From Lachnospiraceae bacterium UBA3802 (GTDB lineage: Bacteria > Bacillota > Clostridia > Lachnospirales > Lachnospiraceae), in assembly GCA_002369155.1 (NCBI GenBank), contig DFEM01000116.1:1-13423 (forward strand): 13,423 bases of DNA, given 5' to 3'. Both the position numbers and the translations under genes were made by a program. The notes beneath the pieces were generated by a model. It made no database searches. It was given only the letters and a program-made list of their open reading frames with translations, and was not told the origin of the DNA. Within the stretch, counting starts at the first letter, position 1; the number at the start of each line of letters is the position of its first letter. Shown here piece after piece: positions 1-7,547 of this stretch.

Positions 1-2832
1 CTTCTCATAGCAATCCTCAGGAACCGGGGTGTTTCTATCCATTAATAATCCGACAAATTCTTTAAAATCACCATTGGATCTGATTGTTATATCCTTTGAT
101 CCGTCAATTACCTGATCGTCTCCTTCAAGTATCACAAGCGGTGTATAGACGATTGAATATGTCGAGAATTTATCTGTATCAAATACAATCAACTTTTCTT
201 CGCCTAAGTAAGCCACATCAAGACTTTCGGCTTTTCCGTCATGAAGTCTTACAACTTCATATCTTGAATTAAGATCAACATCTTGAGGAACTTCAATTCC
301 TATAGTTACCATGCCGTTCAATTCACCGGGAAGATCGCTTTCCCATGCTTCCTGCTCGGATGCATTAGGATCGTAGTTCTTTACAACATATTCGTTAACA
401 TCTAAATCAAGGTTAACAAATTTTCCATTATCTACTTCCGCTGCAGCCTTAATCTTATTCATGTCAACCTCGGAAGGATTTGCCTTGGAAATGGTAAGTT
501 TAATATTACCTGAATCAATTACGCCGTCTCCTGCGGCAACTGCGGCATTCTTGATACCTAAACTGTCATCAACCTCTACAACATCCTCGGTTTTTGTAAA
601 TCCGGCACAAATATGTCCGGCATGAGGTCCCATAACAAAGCTGTATGAACCAACATTTACTCCGGGAGTCGTATCAATTGTCATACCGTTAATATTAAGT
701 GTGTTCTTGATATACTGATAACCCGGCTCAGGAAGGATTGTTACATTAACTGTCTCTCCAGCTGCAATCCAAGCTTCAAATTTTCCTCCGGTACCTTCTC
801 TTGTCCAGAATCCTTTTTCGAATCCGTTCATAAAGATTTCTCCGGCATCCGGATCGCCGAATTCACCGCTTTCTCTTATGCCGGGGTCAACCTGGTATGA
901 TACCGAATAAAGAATCGGATCTAATGATTTAAGTACAAACGGATCATCAGTTTGCTCAAAACTTGCTCTCGCCGCTTCTGACATATTAATGTCAAAAATA
1001 TCTACTTCATTCATGTTATCTGTAGCTTCAAGTTCATGACCAAGATCTTCTACAGGACCTCCGTCTCCGGGATACGACTCATAATATCTCGATTTTAATG
1101 TAACTCCTCCCGGCTGTCCGAGTATTTTCAACTGACCTTCCTGGCAGACTACCAATTCAACTTCATTGCCGCCTAATGCTCCGCCCTCGCCAACAGTTAT
1201 CTCGGTTTTGCTACTGTATATTTCTACTCTTTCAACACCATCAAAAGCCTTTTGACCGGCGTATATTATATTATTTGTTTTTTCTCTGCTATGGAATTCA
1301 TAGTTTGTTAATCTGACTTTATTTAATCCGCTAAAAGCTACGCTGTCTGTATATAAATCTAATATTACATCTCCGGTGATATTAATTTCATTTTCATCAC
1401 CGGCACCTATAATACCATCATTTCCGATTACCAATCTGCCCATCGACTCTGCATTGGGATTACCCGGAGCACTAAAGTCCACATCCACTTCACAATTGAC
1501 TTTCGCTCCCAGGGAAATACCGTAAAATTTATTTTCACCCTCCAAACGAAGAGTAACATTTCTTGTACCGGTGATTTCGAGTGTTTCACTCGCTCTGTCA
1601 CATCCGCTTAATGTTAAAACAGGCACTCCATTATTATATGAAATGCTTATTCCGTCAACGGCTGTTACTGCTTCACCCTCATTCATAATAACTGTTTCCT
1701 GTGCACCAAGGAGTTTAATTGTCGGAGTTTCCTGAACAACAGGACCTTGATTGGGATCATCTTTGATTATTTCAAGTGTAACAATATATGTATTGGAATT
1801 ATCCTCCGGGCTGCCTAATTCTCTAAGATTAAACCATTCTTGTCCGTTAGGAGGAACTACATCACGGTCATTGCTTTTGATTTTCATTTTATTTGACTGG
1901 AATCCGGATGGAGTGAATATAACAGTCTCGTTTTGGGACGATTCAACTGTCAATTTGCCATTTTCAATATTAGCTCCTGTGATAGTAAGCGTAACATCTC
2001 TGCCATCAACATTATATGTAACAACATTGCCGTTTATTACGCCTTCGCCAAACGATACTTCATAGCTGAAGTCATTAGCAGGAGGATTATCCGGACTTTT
2101 CGCTTCAACTTCAAAATTCAAACTATCGGGAATCCCACCCCCGCCATTAACACTTTCCAAAGTAGTCGAAAACTTGCCTCCGTCTTCGGGAAATGTATTA
2201 AGAAAATTCGTGTAAGGATTCGCAGAATCCGTTTCTATTATCTTGACCTGCATTGTGTCGCGATCAAAACCGCTTAATATTATGCGATCATTACTTCCGA
2301 CCTGATAAGTTCCATGGTTGGCCTCAATAGGATTTTCACCATATGAATCTACAGTTACTGTAATTTCTCCTATTGTCCAAGAAGCAGCACCGAAGTTAAC
2401 AGCAATAGTTCGATCTCCGCCGCCGGGATTATTGCCTGGTTTGGCAACAACTGAAAATACCAAATCAGTCTCAGTCTCTCCAAGTCCATTAATTTGTGCC
2501 AAACTGCAATCTCCATTTGCATCGACGGTAAACTGTCCTATATTTGTTTCCTCAGTGCTTCTTTTTAACCAAGCTTCCATTGTGCTTGAATTAAATTCTT
2601 CAAGATGAATAACAGTATCCGCCCCCATCGATTGCTGGTTTGCAACAATCTGATTATTAATTTTAGCTGTAACATTCGTTCCGTTCACATTCCATGTTCC
2701 ACTGCCAAAATTCACAGTGTAAGGTCCATCGGCATGAACAGTCATCGGAAACAACGGAATCATGGTAAGCACAACCATGAACGACATAACCGATGCAAGA
2801 ACAGTTTTAGCCTTTCTAAAAACGTTTTTCAT
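1..2832 (-). CDS. Large secreted surface protein, C-terminus beyond the window edge
   Basis: The frame is open from an ATG at 2832-2830 to base 1 (944 codons seen), so the C-terminus lies outside the window. The start follows an AGGAG ribosome site at normal spacing. Residues 1-34 form a signal peptide: basic residues at 3-9, a hydrophobic core at about 10-29, and a likely signal peptidase I cut after VHA (Ala34). The exported part is rich in Asn, Gly, Thr and Glu with many short beta-strand-like stretches. Residues about 365-600 (from the motif PTIKLLGAQETV on) look like a beta-helix of the carbohydrate-binding DUF4353 type; this is a resemblance noted by eye. The last ~45 visible residues (LEGDDQVIDGSKDITIRSNG) match a small Ig-like module common in clostridial surface proteins. 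No catalytic site or cell-wall anchor is visible; an anchor could lie beyond the edge. Likely role: cell-surface or matrix protein, possibly glycan binding. The reading frame is certain, the function is not. Confidence 0.88.
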   Translation of the reverse strand, partial: MKNVFRKAKTVLASVMSFMVVLTMIPLFPMTVHADGPYTVNFGSGTWNVNGTNVTAKINNQIVANQQSMGADTVIHLEEFNSSTMEAWLKRSTEETNIGQFTVDANGDCSLAQINGLGETETDLVFSVVAKPGNNPGGGDRTIAVNFGAASWTIGEITVTVDSYGENPIEANHGTYQVGSNDRIILSGFDRDTMQVKIIETDSANPYTNFLNTFPEDGGKFSTTLESVNGGGGIPDSLNFEVEAKSPDNPPANDFSYEVSFGEGVINGNVVTYNVDGRDVTLTITGANIENGKLTVESSQNETVIFTPSGFQSNKMKIKSNDRDVVPPNGQEWFNLRELGSPEDNSNTYIVTLEIIKDDPNQGPVVQETPTIKLLGAQETVIMNEGEAVTAVDGISISYNNGVPVLTLSGCDRASETLEITGTRNVTLRLEGENKFYGISLGAKVNCEVDVDFSAPGNPNAESMGRLVIGNDGIIGAGDENEINITGDVILDLYTDSVAFSGLNKVRLTNYEFHSREKTNNIIYAGQKAFDGVERVEIYSSKTEITVGEGGALGGNEVELVVCQEGQLKILGQPGGVTLKSRYYESYPGDGGPVEDLGHELEATDNMNEVDIFDINMSEAARASFEQTDDPFVLKSLDPILYSVSYQVDPGIRESGEFGDPDAGEIFMNGFEKGFWTREGTGGKFEAWIAAGETVNVTILPEPGYQYIKNTLNINGMTIDTTPGVNVGSYSFVMGPHAGHICAGFTKTEDVVEVDDSLGIKNAAVAAGDGVIDSGNIKLTISKANPSEVDMNKIKAAAEVDNGKFVNLDLDVNEYVVKNYDPNASEQEAWESDLPGELNGMVTIGIEVPQDVDLNSRYEVVRLHDGKAESLDVAYLGEEKLIVFDTDKFSTYSIVYTPLVILEGDDQVIDGSKDITIRSNGDFKEFVGLLMDRNTPVPEDCYEK

Positions 2833-2892
2833 ATAAAATCTCCTCGCCCTTTTACAGGAAGTATTTGTGCACTCGCACACATAGTAAATTCT

Positions 2893-2936
2893 ACTATACT
2901 AAATTAACATAACAATCAATTTTCCGTTTTTGTCAA
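2893..2936 (-). promoter_or_regulatory. Candidate promoter of the surface-protein gene
   Basis: On the minus strand a perfect TTGACA box lies at 2936-2931. A weak -10 (TATGTT, 2911-2906) is 19 bases away. A better -10 (TATAGT, 2898-2893) has only a poor -35 (TTGATT) at a 15-base gap. The exact pairing is uncertain. Confidence 0.35.
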
Positions 2937-2987
2937 TGACAGATTGTTTTGTCCTTTTTTCGTCTCGAAAAAAGTTAAAAAAAACAG

Positions 2988-3016
2988 TATACAAGCCATT
3001 CTTTTAATATTATAAT
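2988..3016 (+). promoter_or_regulatory. Candidate promoter of the double-HTH gene
   Basis: A perfect TATAAT at 3011-3016 is preceded, at exactly 17 bases, by TATACA (2988-2993; four of six match the -35 consensus). It would give a leader of about 120 bases before the ATG at 3142. Confidence 0.45.
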
Positions 3017-3106
3017 AAAAAAACGTAAAGGCTGAATTTTTCCGGACGAAAATCAATTTAGTTTACATAACTCGCAATATTGATTCTGTCAATATCATCA
3101 ATAAAA

Positions 3107-3141
3107 AAGGAGTTTCGAAGTATTTTCTTCGATAAACTGAA
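3107..3141 (+). promoter_or_regulatory. Ribosome binding site separated from the start codon by a hairpin
   Basis: AAGGAG at 3107-3112 is the only good Shine-Dalgarno, but 29 bases separate it from the ATG at 3142. Between them TCGAAG (3115-3120) can pair with CTTCGA (3127-3132) around a 6-base loop. If folded, the effective spacing falls to about 11 bases, near normal. An in-frame TAA at 3133-3135 excludes any start further upstream, so 3142 is the earliest possible start. The fold is inferred; its effect on translation is a guess. Confidence 0.5.
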
Positions 3142-4914
3142 ATGGCATTTTCCGATTTATTAAATGATTATATTAATACCATTGACTGTTCTTCCAAAGA
3201 ACTTTCCGAAAAGTCAATGCTTTCTAATTCAACCATAAGCCGATATCGATCCGGAGAAAGAGTTCCTTTCCCGTCTGACAAAAGTTCCGCAATCGTATCT
3301 GCACTCTCATCAGCTCTTGTAAGCATTGCAAATGAAAAAGGAATTGAAGTTCCGCAGGAAAGCGTTATTTTCGACACTCTCATCGCTTCGCTCGAGGAGA
3401 AAGATTTTTCTGTGTCTGCAAATAAATTCAACCTGTTGATTGATACATTAAAAATCAATGCATCCGAACTGGCGAATTCTCTTAATTACGATCCTTCATA
3501 TATTTCCAGAGTTCGTGCAAACAAAAGACAGCCCTACGATATTCCTTCTTTTTTTCACAAGGTATCACAGTTTATCGTCGAGCACTATAAATCAGATTCC
3601 GACAGGGAAGCTGTCGCATCAATAATCGGAATCCCCGCAGGTTCTTTAAAGGACGATACTTCATATTACAATATATTGAATGACTGGCTTGACTCGGACA
3701 ATTACAACAATGTAAATGTTAATCCGAATATCAAGCCCGACCCTTCCTCATTTCTTGCAAAGGTCGACAGTTTCAATCTGGAAGATTATATAGAATCAAT
3801 TCATTTTAATGACATCAAAGTACCTTCTCTTCCTTTTCGTTTATCTTCCAATAAAAGCTATATAGGAATAAAGGCCATGCAGGAAGGTGAGCTTGACTTT
3901 TTCAAAGCCACGGTCTTATCCAAATCCATGGAAGATGTTACGATGTGTAACGACATGCCCATCGAAGATATGGCAAAGGAACCCGAATATCCCAAAAAAT
4001 GGATGTTCGGACTGGCCGTTATGCTCAAAAAGGGCCTTAAAATAAATATGGTTCACAATTTAAACCGCCCTTTCAATGAGCTTATGATCGGCCTGGAAGG
4101 CTGGATTCCCCTTTATATGACGGGACAGGTTAATCCTTACTATATTAAAGAAAAAACCAACAGCGTTTACTGTCACCTTCACTACACTTCCGGCGAAGCA
4201 TCCCTCACCGGAGAATGCATTGAATCGCATCATGACAGAGCCCGTTATCTCTTATCGAGAAAAAAAGACGAAGTTGCATACAACAAGGAATTCAACCGTT
4301 ATCTTCTTGAAAAAGCCCTTCCTCTTATGAAAATCTACAAAGAAGAAAATATGGAAGAATTCGCTGCATTTCTCCCTTCAACTCTCAACTGTCCGAAAGG
4401 AATTCTTCACCGCTACACATCCTTACCCATTTATACTCTGGATGCCGATGAATTGCTTTCGATACTTATTAAAAACGATTTGGGCGAAAGAGAAACGGAC
4501 TATATGCTCCAATACCACAGAGCAATAAAAGATTCTTACGAAAAGATTCTCAAAAATCATGTTGTTACCGATGAAATTCCTTACATAGACAAAGAGAATT
4601 TTGAAGAGAAAAAACCTTATCTTCTTTTAACCGAAACTTTCTGTTCAAAAGAGATTTATTATACATGGGAATTATATGAAAAGCATTTAAAGAAAACGGA
4701 AGAATACGCCGCAGCGCATCCGAATTATACCTTTATAAAAACAAAAGACAATCCGTATAAAAATATACAGATAACACTCGTTCGCGGAAAATGGGTACTT
4801 ATCTCCAAGAGCAACAATCCCAATATTCATTTCGTTATTCATCATCCGATTCTTCGCGATGCCATTGAAAACATGGTTGTGGCTCATCCCGAAAAAAACA
4901 TACTGGATAAATAA
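3142..4914 (+). CDS. Unrecognised 590-residue protein with two N-terminal helix-turn-helix units
   Basis: No named family was recognised. The N-terminus holds two look-alike helix-turn-helix units. The first is at residues 17-42 (ELSEKSMLSNSTISRYRSGER) and the second at 105-131 (ELANSLNYDPSYISRVRANKR). Both have the pattern E-L followed by I-S-R-x-R-x-x-x-R typical of XRE/Cro-type DNA readers. Residues about 220-590 form a large soluble domain without membrane segments. It contains conserved-looking blocks such as WMFGLAVMLKKGLKINMVHN (about 293-312) and GWIPLYMTGQ, which could be a ligand or signal-sensing domain. Similar proteins are, from memory, common in Lachnospiraceae as uncharacterised regulators. 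The start is fixed by an upstream in-frame stop and by the first helix-turn-helix beginning just after it. It is divergent from the surface-protein gene, so it could regulate it. It is monocistronic, ending at a strong terminator. It is likely a transcription factor; target and ligand are unknown. Confidence 0.9.
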   Translation: MAFSDLLNDYINTIDCSSKELSEKSMLSNSTISRYRSGERVPFPSDKSSAIVSALSSALVSIANEKGIEVPQESVIFDTLIASLEEKDFSVSANKFNLLIDTLKINASELANSLNYDPSYISRVRANKRQPYDIPSFFHKVSQFIVEHYKSDSDREAVASIIGIPAGSLKDDTSYYNILNDWLDSDNYNNVNVNPNIKPDPSSFLAKVDSFNLEDYIESIHFNDIKVPSLPFRLSSNKSYIGIKAMQEGELDFFKATVLSKSMEDVTMCNDMPIEDMAKEPEYPKKWMFGLAVMLKKGLKINMVHNLNRPFNELMIGLEGWIPLYMTGQVNPYYIKEKTNSVYCHLHYTSGEASLTGECIESHHDRARYLLSRKKDEVAYNKEFNRYLLEKALPLMKIYKEENMEEFAAFLPSTLNCPKGILHRYTSLPIYTLDADELLSILIKNDLGERETDYMLQYHRAIKDSYEKILKNHVVTDEIPYIDKENFEEKKPYLLLTETFCSKEIYYTWELYEKHLKKTEEYAAAHPNYTFIKTKDNPYKNIQITLVRGKWVLISKSNNPNIHFVIHHPILRDAIENMVVAHPEKNILDK

Positions 4915-4915
4915 G

Positions 4916-4954
4916 AAAAAACCGGAAATAACTCTTTGTTAATTCCGGTTTTTT
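4916..4954. terminator. Bidirectional intrinsic terminator between convergent genes
   Basis: The arms ACCGGAAATAAC (4921-4932) and GTTAATTCCGGT (4938-4949) pair around the loop TCTTT with one A-A mismatch. They are flanked by five A (4916-4920) and five T (4950-4954), so a U-tract follows the stem on either strand. It starts one base after the plus-strand stop codon and overlaps the stop codon of the minus-strand ANTAR gene, serving both transcripts. Confidence 0.92.
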
Positions 4955-5537
4955 ATGAATATGTTTTAATGATTTCTTCCGCAACTTCACGCCTTGTAAC
5001 GCAACGGTCCATCGCCTGTTTTTCTATATATCTGTGAGCACCCGGCTCATCCATTTTAAGATCGCTGATAAGAAGCCACTTGGCTCTGTTAACCAGACGA
5101 ATCTCTTCCATTTTTTCTTCTATCGAAAGAGTCTTTTTCTCAGTCTTTCTTAATCTCTCTCTCGATGTAGCCATCCATTTAAGAGCAAGTTCAACCATGG
5201 GTTTGCTCATCGGTTTGCTTATGGCGTAAACTCCGTGCCTTGATACTTTTTCATTGATTTCATCGAATATTTCGGCACGCACCACTATGAGCGCAACAGT
5301 ACTTCCCGCAGCACAGACATCTATCGCAAACCTTGTTCCGACATCATCGGGAAGCGGAGAGTTAATGATAACAAAATCAAAAGTTCTGTCCGAGAAAGTT
5401 CTCTTTGCACTGTTGATTCCCGACTCAAAGGTTACCTGCCTGTATCCGGATTCCGAAAGAAGTTCCGAGATTACGCTATTAAATTTTTCTGCGGCAGAAA
5501 CAACAAGGACGCTGTAGTCACGCTCTTCCAAAGCCAT
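4953..5537 (-). CDS. ANTAR-domain RNA-binding antiterminator with a degenerate receiver (NitR-like)
   Basis: This 194-residue protein has an N-terminal receiver-like domain (about 8-122) and a C-terminal ANTAR domain (about 140-194). The ANTAR part shows the family pattern: a helix leading to VNRAKWLLISDLKMDEPGAH (149-168), then REVAEEIIKTY at the end. ANTAR proteins bind paired RNA hairpins with A1/G4 six-base loops in leaders and prevent termination. The receiver lacks the phosphorylation machinery: the usual acidic pair is SAAE (14-17) and the phosphoacceptor Asp is Asn59 (IINSPLP), although the Lys-Pro pair is kept (108-109). It is probably not controlled by phosphorylation. The gene is last in the glutamate synthase/glnA operon, 45 bases after glnA, with a strong AAAGGAGG ribosome site. 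A related glnA-nitR arrangement is known, from memory, in solventogenic clostridia. Two leaders in this window carry matching RNA targets. The ANTAR call is firm; the regulated genes are inferred. Confidence 0.9.
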   Translation of the reverse strand: MALEERDYSVLVVSAAEKFNSVISELLSESGYRQVTFESGINSAKRTFSDRTFDFVIINSPLPDDVGTRFAIDVCAAGSTVALIVVRAEIFDEINEKVSRHGVYAISKPMSKPMVELALKWMATSRERLRKTEKKTLSIEEKMEEIRLVNRAKWLLISDLKMDEPGAHRYIEKQAMDRCVTRREVAEEIIKTYS

Positions 5538-5582
5538 TGCCTCTCCTCCTTTCCGAATGTTTTTTCAAAACGTACTTTTCGT

Positions 5583-6791
5583 TTAATTAAGATAAACGTT
5601 CAAAAGATCGGAAGGAATGTGCTCCTTGATAAAATCACTTGCAGCCGCAATTTTTTTAGCGGATTCAAAATTGGAAGGAAGCTTTGTAAACTTCTTTAAT
5701 GTCTCTTCATCTGCTTTGTAAAAATTGATATCAGTTTCTTCGGGTAAGGGCAGTTTGTTTTTGATTCCGTAAATGCCCGCATAAATAATAAGAGCAAAAG
5801 CAAGATAAGGATTTGCCGTGGGATCGGGTGAACGAAGTTCGATTCTTCTGTACTCTCCGACAGCCGAAGGAATTCTTACAAGCTGCGAACGGTTTCCGCT
5901 TGACCAGGATACGTATCCGGGCGCTTTGTTTTCACCGAATCTGTCATAAGAATTTTCCGTAGGATTAAGAAAGGCCGTCATATCCTCGATTTTATCGAGA
6001 ACGCCTGCCAATACGTAATTTTGATTATCATCATTTTCGTTGGGTTTAACGGATATATTGATATGGAAACCGTTTCCGGGTTTGCCCTTTAAAGGCTTGG
6101 CGGAAAAATCCGCATAGATTCCGTTTTTGCCGGCAACGGTCTTTACCACGGTCTGGAAAGTCATTGCATTATCCGCTGCGGTAAGCGCATCCGAATAACG
6201 AAAATCTATTTCGTTTTGTCCGGGGCCTTCCTCGTGATGTGAACTTTCGGGACGAATTCCCATCTGCTCAAGTGTAAGGCAGATTTCTCTTCTTATATTT
6301 TCACCCTTCTCATCGGGAGCAATATCCATGTATCCGGCATAATCATAAGGTTCTTTGGTAGGTCTTCCGTTTTCATCGAGATTGAAAAGATAGAATTCCT
6401 GTTCCGCACCGAAATAAAAAGCAAGCCCTTCTTTTGCGGCATCTTCAACCGCATTTTTCAAAAGAGCTCTGCTGTCGCATTTGAAAGGAGTTCCGTCGGG
6501 ATATGTAATGTACGAATACATTCTCACAACTCTGCCGTGCTCCGGTCTCCAGGGAAGAAATGTAATTGTTTCGGGATCGGGATGAATCAAAAGATCCGAC
6601 TTCACTTCATCCCCGAATCCGTTGATTGCCGATGCATCGAAAGCAATTCCGTATTTAAATGCCCTTTCAAGTTCATTCGGCATAATGGAAATATTTTTCT
6701 GTCTTCCGAACACATCACAAAATGCAAGACGTATAAATTTAACGTCCTCTTCCTCCACGAGCTGCATTACTTCTTCTTTTGAATATTTCAT
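5583..6791 (-). CDS. glnA: Glutamine synthetase, type I, short form
   Basis: It makes glutamine from glutamate, ammonia and ATP in the cytoplasm and supplies the glutamate synthase encoded upstream. Family signatures are present in order: RLAFCDVFGRQKN (21-33), metal-binding FGAEQEF (127-133), HHEEGPGQNEIDF (185-197), the ATP-site NGFHINIS (240-247), then NRSQLVRIP (300-308) and ELRSPDPTANPYLA. At 402 residues it is shorter than the ~440-470 of common type I enzymes; the shortening is mainly at the C-terminus and no adenylylation loop is evident. At the position of the flexible-flap glutamate (Glu304 in Bacillus subtilis, PGYEAP) this protein reads ENKAP, so Lys289 aligns there by eye. That may be normal for this clostridial subgroup. 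It lies 28 bases after the GXGXG-domain gene with an AAGGACAAGGGG ribosome region, sixth in the operon. Enzyme identity is secure. Confidence 0.95.
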   Translation of the reverse strand: MKYSKEEVMQLVEEEDVKFIRLAFCDVFGRQKNISIMPNELERAFKYGIAFDASAINGFGDEVKSDLLIHPDPETITFLPWRPEHGRVVRMYSYITYPDGTPFKCDSRALLKNAVEDAAKEGLAFYFGAEQEFYLFNLDENGRPTKEPYDYAGYMDIAPDEKGENIRREICLTLEQMGIRPESSHHEEGPGQNEIDFRYSDALTAADNAMTFQTVVKTVAGKNGIYADFSAKPLKGKPGNGFHINISVKPNENDDNQNYVLAGVLDKIEDMTAFLNPTENSYDRFGENKAPGYVSWSSGNRSQLVRIPSAVGEYRRIELRSPDPTANPYLAFALIIYAGIYGIKNKLPLPEETDINFYKADEETLKKFTKLPSNFESAKKIAAASDFIKEHIPSDLLNVYLN

Positions 6792-6819
6792 ACCCCTTGT
6801 CCTTTCGATTGGAAATTTA

Positions 6820-7545
6820 TCAGTTGGCTACATACATCTGTTTGTAAGGATTTTTGCTGTCAGGTGTAAGCACCGTAAATTCTGTATCAAGAATCTCGTC
6901 TGCATCAAGATCAAACTCTTCGCAGTATTCAGATATGATTGATTTCAAATCATCGAGGTCTTTTCCGTTGGCATGGGAAACCGTTACCTGTCCCGGGAAC
7001 TTTATGTTTTCGCAGGAAGAACGCAAATACATTTTTCCGCCGTGCATTCCGGTGCAGGGAAAATATCCTACGATTTTTTTATCCCTGTTATCTGCATCAA
7101 GTCCGAGAACGGTGATGATTCCGCCGGCCTGGTACTCGCCAAGAAAGCTTCCGGCACATCCGCCTATAACCATTACGGGGATCTTTTCCTTGTAAGCTTT
7201 CATATGAATGCCTGCACGATATCCTGCATCTCCGCCGACGAAAATCTTTCCGCCTCTCATGGCATATCCTGCAGCATCGCCGATATTGCCGTGAACTACA
7301 ATCTTTCCTTCGTTCATGGTATCACCGACCGCATCCTGAGCATTGGCAAAAACCTCGATTTTCGCTCCGTTTAAATATGCTCCGAGTGCATTTCCGGGAA
7401 CACCGTTTATTTTGATGTGTTTATCGGACATTCCCGCAGCTATAAAACGTTGGCCCAGACAATCGTTTATTTCACATTCGTTTCCGCTTTCTCTGAGTTT
7501 TTCGTTTATTTCCTTATAACCTAATTCTTTGGCATCAATCATCAT
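6820..7545 (-). CDS. Glutamate synthase GXGXG domain subunit (alpha-subunit C-terminal part)
   Basis: This 241-residue protein corresponds to the right-handed beta-helix that forms the C-terminal part of bacterial glutamate synthase large subunits, here a free protein as in archaeal-type split enzymes. The core (about 45-185) is a series of turns with G-x-x-G-x-x-x-G spacing, such as GVPGNALGAYLNGAKI, GKIVVHGNIGDAAGYAMRGG, GGCAGSFLGEYQAGG and GTGMHGGK-like (CTGMHGGK). In the family this part is structural and shapes the complex between amidotransferase and synthase domains; it has no catalysis of its own. A related fold occurs in formylmethanofuran dehydrogenase subunit C, but the neighbours make the glutamate synthase role clear. 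The start is two bases after the oxidoreductase stop. A GGAGG site inside the end of that gene lies 12 bases before the first of two adjacent ATGs (7545 and 7542). Confidence 0.92.
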   Translation of the reverse strand: MMIDAKELGYKEINEKLRESGNECEINDCLGQRFIAAGMSDKHIKINGVPGNALGAYLNGAKIEVFANAQDAVGDTMNEGKIVVHGNIGDAAGYAMRGGKIFVGGDAGYRAGIHMKAYKEKIPVMVIGGCAGSFLGEYQAGGIITVLGLDADNRDKKIVGYFPCTGMHGGKMYLRSSCENIKFPGQVTVSHANGKDLDDLKSIISEYCEEFDLDADEILDTEFTVLTPDSKNPYKQMYVAN

Positions 7546-7547
7546 TT

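Larger units (their letters stand above)
2833..3141. other. Divergent intergenic region with two candidate promoters
   Basis: This 309-base, A/T-rich stretch lies between divergently transcribed genes. It holds candidate promoters for both, a short inverted repeat (TGTGC at 2866-2870, GCACA at 2875-2879) in the leader of the surface-protein gene, and a hairpin next to the ribosome site of the plus-strand gene. No open reading frame of note and no RNA gene was recognised in it. Confidence 0.6.

Noticed and set aside
2866..2879. Inverted repeat TGTGC/GCACA upstream of the surface-protein gene as a regulator site
   Set aside because: Five-base arms in a long A/T-rich region are too short to call an operator; kept only as a note in the intergenic entry.
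1751..2907. Plus-strand reading frames of about 100 codons opposite the surface-protein gene
   Set aside because: They mirror the minus-strand gene, which has a signal peptide, a ribosome site and 944 open codons.
5538..5582. A separate promoter or attenuator for the ANTAR gene after glnA
   Set aside because: The 45-base gap has only a ribosome site and a weak stem around the glnA stop codon; no -35/-10 pair or terminator was seen.
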